Shown here: positions 49,729-57,475 of the stretch, one piece after another | Layout of the letters: every line of letters starts with the position of its first letter | How positions within the stretch are numbered: the stretch's first letter is position 1 | Source of the DNA: JAHBNG01 sp039028975 | GTDB lineage: Bacteria > Chloroflexota > Anaerolineae > Caldilineales > Caldilineaceae | Direction: 5' to 3' | DNA: 64,000 nt | Assembly (NCBI GenBank): GCA_039028975.1 | Contig: JBCCHB010000079.1 | Location: 1-64,000 of the forward strand | Notes under the pieces: model-generated | Seen by the model: the letters and a program-made list of their open reading frames with translations, nothing else | Database searches by the model: none | Told to the model about the DNA's origin: nothing | Program-made: the position numbers and the translations under genes

Positions 49729-52506
49729 CTATTCATTACTGAAAAAAGGTATATAATGGAATATATGTAAAGGTGAAGTTTCTTCGGGTTCGTCAACCAC
49801 ATCTAGTGACAAAGGTGCGAGAACAGATATACTATGTAGCTGGCGACCGTTCACTCCGTCGTCTGCACTAAAGTATAGGATGCCATCCGAATAGGTGAGA
49901 TCGCTTGGATTAGAACCTGGCATACCCGGATAGAGGTCGAAGAGCATCATGGTGCTCGATGCTGTACCGTCACTCGTCCACAGTTCCGCACCGTGGATGC
50001 CGTCATCGGCGCTAAAGTAGATGGAATCACCAACTCGCAATGGCGGTCCGATTTGGGAACCGTATGTTCCCAGGCGTATATCGGACACCAAGCTGGTCCC
50101 CTCTGCTGTCCCATCGCTACGCCATAATTCAGAACCGTTTAGACCATCATTGGCTCGAAATAGGACATAATCACCCATAGACGTTATGGCTGCCGGCAGG
50201 CTACTATCACTGCCTGGGTGAATATCTACCACAAGCTCTGTTCCCTCTTCTGTGCCATCGGTGCGCCATAGTTCTCGACCATAAGTTTGATGGTCAGCGC
50301 TGAAGATGACATAATTTGTACCAACTATTGAGCGGGTATTATCCGATATCGAGATTCCAGCAAACCCTTGTGGTTGTGAACCATTATAGAGTCCTGAGGC
50401 GATTACCTTTATTAACTCAGTCCCAGACTCTGTACCATCGCTTCGCCATAGCTCTCTGCCATCATAATCGTCCCCGTATGCAGAGAAGTAGAGATGGCCA
50501 TCGTGAAAAAATAATGACTCCGGGTAAGCTGATGCAAACCCCTCGTGTATATCTTTGATCAATACCGTACCCGCTTCTGTACCATCGCTTTTCCACAATT
50601 CGTACCCATGCTCCCTATCGGTGGCCGAAAAGAAGAGGGTTTGGCCACTGGGATAAAGCGGAGGGAAATTGCTGATATTTATCTGTTTTATGGACTCTGT
50701 CCCTTGCACAGTACCGTCACTACGCCATAACTCATTATCCTTTGTGAAGTAGAGTAGGGAATTCAGCGCTGCAAGATTGTATACACGGCGATCCTCTAAA
50801 ATGACGGTGTCTTCTAACGTGCCATCTGACTTCCACAGGACAGAATCGAAGATAAAATAAAAGGTACTCCCAACCGTCTCCGCGCGTATAGAGGGGGCAT
50901 AGTACGAACTTTCTGGGTCAAACGATTTGATCCGGTTGGTGCCGCTGACGGTCCCATCACTCCTCCAAAGGCTATTTTGTATACGGTTGTTGACTTTCTC
51001 ACTGCTGAAGAAGTTGATCGTATCATTCGAAGAGGCGAAGACGTCTAGATTCGTGCCAAGCGAATTTGCATCAATATCTTTGAACAAGGTAGTGCCGTCA
51101 GGTGAGCCATCGCTCTGCCATAGCTCCTTACCCACAATGCCATCATCCACACCAAATAGGACGCCATCGTCGATTGAGTAGATAGGCGAAGGATATGCCC
51201 GAAGGGTCGCATTATCCAACTCTGATGGCACAATATCTTTTATCATCCCCGTTCCTTCGCTTGTCCCATCACTATACCACAATTCATTACCGCTATCGCT
51301 AGAGGCTAAAAAATACGCATTGTCGCCTACCACCTCTATCTCTTGCAGATATGGGACTGGTGCATCAAGGGAGAATGTACCGTCTGCTGTGCCATCCGAA
51401 CGCCATAACGTACGGTTATAGGATGTCCCCTGAAGAACTGAGCCTGTGAAGTAGAGCAGATTGTCTCCTGGGAACCGCCCATAAATACCTCCGCCTACCT
51501 CAGTTTGTAGAAGATGTGCTGTATTCTCTTCGGTCCCATCTGTATGCCATAAATTCCTCCTCAATCCATAGAAGAGCTTGTTATTGACTTCATTTAAACC
51601 TGTTATGGGACTAGGATAACTACTGGTAATTAGATGTGTTCCCGTTATCGTACCGTCACTTTGCCATAATTCCCCGCCAATTGTTAGGTAGTACGAATCA
51701 AAATAGAGAGAACCATTCGCTACAACCAGATCATTAATCTGACGTAGATGCTCACTGCCTTCATCAATGTCTATGGCGATATAGGTCCCTTCTGTTGTGC
51801 CATCTGTTTGCCAAACGTTGTATCCATTGAGTGGTTCAAATGCCGTAAAATAGAACTGATCGTCCCATACTGTAAAATTTTGTGGATTTGAATCCTCTAC
51901 GCCCTGATTTATGTCAAGAAAAAGGTGCGTACCGTCTATGGTACCGTCGCTGCGCCACAACTCGGCACCATGTTCGGGGTCAGATTCTCGAAAATAGAGA
52001 ACGCCATCAAAGACTGCAAAATCCCAAAAACGCCAAGCCTCACTTTGGAACGAATGGACCAGAAAGGTACCACTCGAAGTACCGTCACTTCGCCATAGCT
52101 CATACTCATGGTAGAAGGTATCGACTAAGGGGCCTTGGTCGACCACAAAGAAGAGAAATTCTTCAGATGCAGCCACAGGCGCGTCGTGATACTTGGTCGG
52201 TTCATATGGAGGGCGGTGTATAGGTTCATATAAACGAATATCTTTGACGAGAATCGTGCCATCTGCCGTTCCATCTGTCTTCCAAAGACCACCTTGTTTT
52301 CCTGCCAACCCAAAGTAGGTTTCACCTTTAAACTGAATAAAGCTGTGGGGTGATGAGCTGGCGGGGCCAAGGTGTTCGTCGGTCAATAGGAGTGGCGTCT
52401 GTTGTCCTATCTGTTGTGCCCAAGCAAGACCCGTAAACCCTATATACACAAAATAGGCACAGATGATGATGACGCGCAAAGCAAGGTAGAACGTTCGTAT
52501 ACTCAT
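49729..52506 (-). CDS. exported ELWxSDGTxxGT-repeat protein
   Basis: A 925-residue exported protein with a signal peptide (residues 1-31, ending AWAQ). I count 17 repeats of the pattern LWRSDGTxxGT, spaced about 45-60 residues, for example LWKTDGTADGT, LWRSDGTSSGT and LWKSDGTEAGT. Between them lie GNxLYFSA- or DGxLYFSADDGxHG-type beta segments, so the protein is predicted to form beta-propellers. Comparable repeats (ELWKTDGTxAGTxLVKDI) occur in large secreted bacterial proteins, often with adhesion or unknown roles. The C-terminus (FHYIPFFSNE) is short and has no sorting motif I recognise. AAAGGAG precedes the ATG. Confidence 0.88.
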   Translation of the reverse strand: MSIRTFYLALRVIIICAYFVYIGFTGLAWAQQIGQQTPLLLTDEHLGPASSSPHSFIQFKGETYFGLAGKQGGLWKTDGTADGTILVKDIRLYEPIHRPPYEPTKYHDAPVAASEEFLFFVVDQGPLVDTFYHEYELWRSDGTSSGTFLVHSFQSEAWRFWDFAVFDGVLYFRESDPEHGAELWRSDGTIDGTHLFLDINQGVEDSNPQNFTVWDDQFYFTAFEPLNGYNVWQTDGTTEGTYIAIDIDEGSEHLRQINDLVVANGSLYFDSYYLTIGGELWQSDGTITGTHLITSSYPSPITGLNEVNNKLFYGLRRNLWHTDGTEENTAHLLQTEVGGGIYGRFPGDNLLYFTGSVLQGTSYNRTLWRSDGTADGTFSLDAPVPYLQEIEVVGDNAYFLASSDSGNELWYSDGTSEGTGMIKDIVPSELDNATLRAYPSPIYSIDDGVLFGVDDGIVGKELWQSDGSPDGTTLFKDIDANSLGTNLDVFASSNDTINFFSSEKVNNRIQNSLWRSDGTVSGTNRIKSFDPESSYYAPSIRAETVGSTFYFIFDSVLWKSDGTLEDTVILEDRRVYNLAALNSLLYFTKDNELWRSDGTVQGTESIKQINISNFPPLYPSGQTLFFSATDREHGYELWKSDGTEAGTVLIKDIHEGFASAYPESLFFHDGHLYFSAYGDDYDGRELWRSDGTESGTELIKVIASGLYNGSQPQGFAGISISDNTRSIVGTNYVIFSADHQTYGRELWRTDGTEEGTELVVDIHPGSDSSLPAAITSMGDYVLFRANDGLNGSELWRSDGTAEGTSLVSDIRLGTYGSQIGPPLRVGDSIYFSADDGIHGAELWTSDGTASSTMMLFDLYPGMPGSNPSDLTYSDGILYFSADDGVNGRQLHSISVLAPLSLDVVDEPEETSPLHIFHYIPFFSNE

Positions 52507-52906
52507 AATGGTTGCTCCTTTGGGTTAGGTTATTCCAATTTTTTTTGCTGCCCAGATTCATAGGCGTGGGCTTAACTAAAGAACATCAGTGGCCTGAATA
52601 TTACATTTATGGGTTGGCCCGTTCTTCAATTACAATCCAATAACCTACCCGTGAGCAGCCTTTTAATATCGATGGTAGCAATCAATGGGCTTCCTCATAC
52701 AACAACACATCTTCAAACGTCGAGTACAGGATATCAGATAACGTGCCGTTGGAGCAATCGACACGTATGTCGATTTTACTCTGAGAAATGAGAGCTTCTT
52801 GCCGTAAAAGCACAAACTGAACTGCTAAGCGCCTAAGAAAGAATCTTGCCTTTTATGTCGTATATATTATTGAGTAATATCTTCATAATTTGCAAGGAGA
52901 ATTTTC
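52507..52906. other. 400-bp divergent intergenic region
   Basis: Between the repeat protein (minus) and a small membrane protein (plus). It carries good ribosome sites on both edges (AAAGGAG before 52506, AAGGAGA before 52907). AT-rich at 52855-52900. I see no convincing promoter or gene; a 60-codon frame at 52609-52791 has no start signal. Confidence 0.55.
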
Positions 52907-53383
52907 ATGTCAAAGTGGCTTGTAACAATCATACTCTCGTTGGGTATATTTGATATACTTTACTTCGGTCTTGCTTCTTATTCTGAATTCACTCTTTGGA
53001 ACCTGTGGGGAGTCGCACTAATAATCGTCTTTTTCATATGGATGCTTTGGATGCTCTTTCGACCTGCTCCTGGATTTTTCTCTCGCTGGGCTCTCATTGG
53101 GGGATTGGTTTGGGCCATTTGGGATCTGCCTGAGCTAGTGCAACGCTACAGACGAACGGTTGCTGGCGAATCTGCACCGCTCATTTTTCAGCCGGACGAT
53201 GCACTCTTGCCGAGCTTGTTCCCATGGGAAAATGTGGTTATGTTTTTTCTTGGCAATATGATGATTGGTTTCTTCTATGGGGCATTGGCTTGGCTTCTGT
53301 GCGCTCCCATCATTCGACACTACGCAAAAAAAGGGGCAGCGGAAACATCATCCGCCACCCCTACCGATTTAGATTTACCTTAA
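52907..53383 (+). CDS. small polytopic membrane protein, unknown
   Basis: A 158-residue protein with four predicted membrane helices (about residues 4-24, 29-50, 57-72, 108-132) and an external or cytoplasmic loop (75-105) containing ELVQRYRRTVAGESAPL. Not recognised. AAGGAGA lies nine bases before the ATG. The last 20 codons double as the intrinsic terminator of the convergent minus-strand gene. Confidence 0.75.
   Translation: MSKWLVTIILSLGIFDILYFGLASYSEFTLWNLWGVALIIVFFIWMLWMLFRPAPGFFSRWALIGGLVWAIWDLPELVQRYRRTVAGESAPLIFQPDDALLPSLFPWENVVMFFLGNMMIGFFYGALAWLLCAPIIRHYAKKGAAETSSATPTDLDLP
53326..53362 (-). terminator. Rho-independent terminator of the 1154-residue protein gene, embedded in the opposite gene
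   Basis: On the minus strand AGGGGTGGCGGA and TCCGCTGCCCCT pair almost perfectly around a 7-base loop and are followed by seven T (complement of 53326-53332). It lies inside the last codons of the plus-strand membrane protein gene. Confidence 0.8.
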
Positions 53384-53419
53384 GGTCTTGAGGGCTGAGT
53401 AACCCATCCTACAATAGAC

Positions 53420-56400
53420 TTAATCCTGAATCAACGGTAGGAAAATCATAGACTGTTGGGAACCCGTTGGTGTCTGGTCGTCATCTTCATCAGGAACCGT
53501 TGGGTTATCAGGTGTGCTGGTTGCTACGATAATGGTCCCCACATTGGCTCCATTCTCCTGATCCGTATAGGTAAATGTGCCTTCTGTATCGAATTGGACC
53601 TTATAGCTTTCACCGCCAACCAGAAGGCCACTGTCCCAGGTGCTGGTGCTCTGGCTTCCACTCTGCACCGAATCAGCTGCAACAGACATCACTCGGTGGC
53701 TGCTCAAATCCATATTGACCCACTCGACGATGGCTCCCGGTTCGACCGTCAGTACGGATTCGCCCAACCCTGCCTCGCTGATCTCTACAACATGATCGGC
53801 AGCCTCATCAATGATTGGGCTTAGGGGGACATCGTAGCGTACCAATTCATCCACAACCAGGATGTCTGCGCTGCGATAGGGTTGATAGCCGTCACGAGTG
53901 ACATTGAGCTGATAGGTACCAGCGGGTGTCCAGAAACTGAAGTAGCCATCAGCCAACGTGCTTTGAGGATTAATCTGGCCAAAGGCTTCGGCATTCCAGA
54001 GGGTAAACGCTGAACCACTCTCGCCACTTGCTCCAGTAACTTGTGCTTCCATACAGGCGACATTGGCACCTGAGAGCAGTTGTCCCGTACTGGCATCATA
54101 GACGACGCCTTCTGGGTCGATGAGAACTATGCCACCGAATGTAGAGGTGGTCTCCTCACAGCTAACTGTTAGTTCCATGGCTTCGCCTTCAGGTTCCTCC
54201 GCCATGTCGCCTGTGGTAAAGCTGCCCACAAATCGATCCCGCGCTTCGTTGTAGCTCATTTCCACCATGCCTACATTGGGAATATTTAGGGTTGCAGTGG
54301 CTTCTGAATCGCTACAGCATAGCCTTACTGTGACCGAGTAGGATGTATTGGGCCGTAGATGGAGTCCCCAGCCATCAACATCAGTGCGACCTTCTTTATC
54401 CCGGGGACGACGGTCGTTGCCATTTTCGTCAACAAAGCGGATGCTGAGTGGGTCATATACTAACGTTGAATCCACGATCACCATTTTTGCACGAGAGGCC
54501 AAACTGACCACATCATCTAGTTTCGCCACAGCATGAATGTAGTGAGTGCCATCTTCCAGAGTCAGTGGATGCTGCCAATGTCCGTTCTGGTCAACGGCTA
54601 CAGTGACTACAAATTCATCGTTGAGGTAGAGATCGACCAGGGCATTGGGACGAGCCCGTCCATGAACCTCTAGATCACTATTGCAGGTGGTTCCGTTGGC
54701 AGGCCAAGTAATAACCGGTGAGCGCAACCCCAACTGGGCTTTGGCTTGATCCTGATTGTTCTCCAAGTTGGCATCGTTGGTGGCACTAATCGTCACCGTA
54801 TTGGTCACAACGACGGCTTCTTCATCGGGGATGATGTAGTTGGCGCGAATCATAATGTGTCCACCACGATCAGAGTCTAAATCACCCACATCAAAGGTAA
54901 TGACCTGTCCATCCACCGTGTAGGAGATGCCCGCTGATGTGCGAATCTGCAGCGTATCTGGGTTGGCATCTAGCTCTGATGGCAGGGTATCTTGGATGGT
55001 CGTATTCTGGGCCGTGTCCATTCCCTGGTTGTAGTAGCGGATGTGCCAATGGGTTCGGCCTCGGATGTTCTCGGGATCGCCTTCAAAGTCTTTGCGGGCT
55101 GCACCTCGTTTGTGGACAACTACGTCTGCTCCATCGACCAACTCGCCTTGTTGAAACTTGTAATCTTCTGTCTCACCCAGAATAAAGGGCGTTCGGTAAC
55201 CGCGGCCATCGCCGTAGGCCACATCGCCATCCATTAGGGCCTTGTTGGCCGGGCGTGTACTTAGCGTGACCCGCAGCCAGACTGGCTTTTCACTATACTT
55301 TTCAGGCCAAGAGACGATTCCAGTAGGTACGTTGATGAGGTGGCGGCCAGCGCCTAAGGCACTGGTGTCGATCTCATGGTCGATAACAATATGCTCAAGC
55401 GCCCGAGCTGACTCGTTCGTACTTGTCACGCAGTCGGTGCCATCCTCCCAATCACCGTCTCGGTTGCTGTCTAGCCAAATGTTCACATACCCTTTGCCTT
55501 CGTTGTGTTGTAGATATGCTACCGCGCGGGGTGAGATGGAAACGGCAGCGTCGATGGTGGTGCTTTGACAATCGATGAACTCAATCTGACGAGGACGCAG
55601 CCCATCATCATGACGATCTAAGTTCGCTTGGTCTCGGCGAGGCTCTAGGTTGTTGAATGGGTCCACATCCCTGCCAAGATCGGCTCCTGCTTCTCGGCTG
55701 ACGTGTTTTCCTAAGTGGAACGGGCCTGGAAAGAGATGAGCAGGTCCTGATGGTAGTCCGGTTGCTGGATCAAAGACCGTTGGGAAGTGACCTTTGGTTC
55801 CTGCATAGGCATCCATATGGACCCCAAAATGGTTGCTGCTATCCGCTGCATCACCCAAATCCCGACGAAGGATACGAATGCGTATCGGACGTGGTCGGTG
55901 GATCTTCTCTTCATCCTCACAAGTTGATGACTCTTCATCAAGGACACAGAAGCCGAGGTCGCTGATGATCTCTAACTCATCTAGGTTATCGTTTTCAATC
56001 TCCTGTGGTGGAGTGACTGCTTGTGTGAAGGAGATGCTTTCACCTGGATCAAGAGTGAGCTTCTCCAAATCCTTAGTCTCAACTGGCGCGCCCTCAGGAA
56101 TCTCTTGTGCTTCCTCTGTCTCATTACTGGCTGGCACGACGGCTTGATAGGCGCGTAATCCCAGTACAACTGGATCAGGGTTGCCGTTGGTAATGGTTGT
56201 GCGGACGTAATCCTTGTTGGGGTCCAGAGCGGATGATTCGTCACCGTCTGTGGCTCCTGCTGTATCTTCGCCTTCTTCACCTAAAGTCGTTCGGGTTACC
56301 TCGATGAGCGCAGGGTCAATATGGCGACAACGCAACGTAAAGGAGGCTGTCTCGCTCAGGTCAGGGCCACCAGTTTGCCGAACCTTGACCGTATTCTCTA

Positions 56401-56884
56401 TCTGATGGGCCTGACCATCAAAACAGGGTTTGGCCTGCATGGGATAGGTAATTGTCAGTTTGGCACCTGAGGCCATCTGACCGCTCCAGACGATTTTGCG
56501 GTCACGCATGGCAAGCTGTTGAGGGCTAACCCGAGGCGTCTCTACAGTCAGTTGAGGACGACCAACCAACCGCATGCCTCTTGGTAGTTCATCGACCAAA
56601 GTAGCTTCTGCCATCCCGTCGTCACCTATATGAGCCAACTCAACTTGATAGGCTACAAGGTCACCTGGACGGACGGGATCGTTGGGTACACGAACTGATT
56701 TGGTTAGGACTAGCCTACTTGTACCGTCCTGTATTTCAGGGTTGTACTCCGAAGCTTCTATCGGGTTCCCCTGTGTGAGGTGCGGCCCATTTGGCGGAGC
56801 TGCAAAAAGTGCAGCAGTAGTTAAGAGAATCAGCGATACTGCGAAAGTAACGGATTCTAAAAGTCGGGAAATGTGGTAGGACAT
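53420..56884 (-). CDS. very large exported multidomain surface protein (DUF11, GEVED, Ig-like, cupredoxin-like)
   Basis: A 1154-residue exported protein. The signal peptide ends near residue 29 (ALFAAPPNGP). In order: a DUF11-like domain (about 50-190; LVLTKSVRVPNDPVRPGDLV), a charged region with long acidic stretches (190-330), a GEVED-like domain (about 440-600; VNIWLDSNRDGDWEDG, YGDGRGYRTPFILGETEDY), a DUF11 domain (605-720; IRYYNQGMDTAQNTTIQDTL), an Ig-like domain (730-810), a beta domain with carboxypeptidase-regulatory-like repeat (950-1030) and a cupredoxin-like domain (about 1035-1120). The cupredoxin keeps SSHRV but FTYTDQENGANVGTI lacks the Cys, second His and Met, so copper binding is unlikely. 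AGGAG precedes the ATG. Confidence 0.85.
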   Translation of the reverse strand: MSYHISRLLESVTFAVSLILLTTAALFAAPPNGPHLTQGNPIEASEYNPEIQDGTSRLVLTKSVRVPNDPVRPGDLVAYQVELAHIGDDGMAEATLVDELPRGMRLVGRPQLTVETPRVSPQQLAMRDRKIVWSGQMASGAKLTITYPMQAKPCFDGQAHQIENTVKVRQTGGPDLSETASFTLRCRHIDPALIEVTRTTLGEEGEDTAGATDGDESSALDPNKDYVRTTITNGNPDPVVLGLRAYQAVVPASNETEEAQEIPEGAPVETKDLEKLTLDPGESISFTQAVTPPQEIENDNLDELEIISDLGFCVLDEESSTCEDEEKIHRPRPIRIRILRRDLGDAADSSNHFGVHMDAYAGTKGHFPTVFDPATGLPSGPAHLFPGPFHLGKHVSREAGADLGRDVDPFNNLEPRRDQANLDRHDDGLRPRQIEFIDCQSTTIDAAVSISPRAVAYLQHNEGKGYVNIWLDSNRDGDWEDGTDCVTSTNESARALEHIVIDHEIDTSALGAGRHLINVPTGIVSWPEKYSEKPVWLRVTLSTRPANKALMDGDVAYGDGRGYRTPFILGETEDYKFQQGELVDGADVVVHKRGAARKDFEGDPENIRGRTHWHIRYYNQGMDTAQNTTIQDTLPSELDANPDTLQIRTSAGISYTVDGQVITFDVGDLDSDRGGHIMIRANYIIPDEEAVVVTNTVTISATNDANLENNQDQAKAQLGLRSPVITWPANGTTCNSDLEVHGRARPNALVDLYLNDEFVVTVAVDQNGHWQHPLTLEDGTHYIHAVAKLDDVVSLASRAKMVIVDSTLVYDPLSIRFVDENGNDRRPRDKEGRTDVDGWGLHLRPNTSYSVTVRLCCSDSEATATLNIPNVGMVEMSYNEARDRFVGSFTTGDMAEEPEGEAMELTVSCEETTSTFGGIVLIDPEGVVYDASTGQLLSGANVACMEAQVTGASGESGSAFTLWNAEAFGQINPQSTLADGYFSFWTPAGTYQLNVTRDGYQPYRSADILVVDELVRYDVPLSPIIDEAADHVVEISEAGLGESVLTVEPGAIVEWVNMDLSSHRVMSVAADSVQSGSQSTSTWDSGLLVGGESYKVQFDTEGTFTYTDQENGANVGTIIVATSTPDNPTVPDEDDDQTPTGSQQSMIFLPLIQD

Positions 56885-56908
56885 GCGTTAATACTCCTGT
56901 TTGGTCCA

Positions 56909-56977
56909 GACTATTCACCGCGCCGATTACTTGCATCCGGAGATGCAGGCTGACCAGCGTATGCGTGATGAATAGTC
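56909..56977 (-). promoter_or_regulatory. structured 5' leader element of the 1154-residue protein gene
   Basis: Outer stem GACTATTCA/TGAATAGTC (56969-56977 with 56909-56917, perfect) encloses a hairpin TGCATC-TCCG-GATGCA (56932-56947). On the minus strand this precedes the AGGAG and ATG. It matches no riboswitch consensus I know. Confidence 0.5.
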
Positions 56978-57402
56978 GGTTTACTTTACTCAGAGAAAGT
57001 GGAACGGTTTACTCAGGCTTCGTATAAACCAGCAGTTTTTCTTTCGAGAAGAAGTGTTGATTTATTACGACTGCCACTAGACAAGCGCTTGTGTGGTTTA
57101 TTATATAGCTCTATGATGGGAATTACTGGCGTTCACAAGAGATTATCGTCTCAAATCGCCTCTTTATCTATGACATTGTGGACTCATTCGATGAGAGGAT
57201 AAAACAACCCGAAAATCTAACCTGTTTCAACGGAATTTGTGTATCAGAACCAAGTTTATTCAGTTTCTGGACGTTCGCCAGGGGTATCACCTACGAGGAT
57301 GCGATTGCTCGGGACAGTAGAGTGAACTTGGAAAGGCCGATGGATGGATTCGTTGATACATTCTATTGGATAGGTGAGAGCCAGATGAGGCTTACACAGC
57401 AA

Positions 57403-57437
57403 AAGGCCAGGCATGAAGCGACTTCATGCCTGGCCTT
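57403..57437 (-). terminator. strong bidirectional-type terminator hairpin after the C11 peptidase gene
   Basis: A perfect 16-bp stem, AAGGCCAGGCATGAAG (57403-57418) with its inverse (57422-57437) and a three-base loop. TTTTG follows on the minus strand and CTTTTTC on the plus strand. Confidence 0.85.
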
Positions 57438-57475
57438 GGCGCTTTTTCAGGAGCGAATATTAAATTGCCTTGCCT

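Larger units (their letters stand above)
56885..57475. other. 591-bp intergenic region between two large exported-protein genes
   Basis: Next to the 1154-residue gene it holds a structured leader (56909-56977). Near the peptidase gene it holds the very strong terminator 57403-57437. In between (56990-57400) I recognise neither gene nor repeat; a 150-codon frame at 57178-57630 runs into the peptidase gene and is a shadow. Confidence 0.6.

Noticed and set aside
56909..56977. Cyclic-di-GMP-I (GEMM) riboswitch
   Set aside because: CACGCA-like and GCGG pieces occur, but the GCAAACC and GGGACGCAAAGCC blocks are absent and the stem order does not fit.
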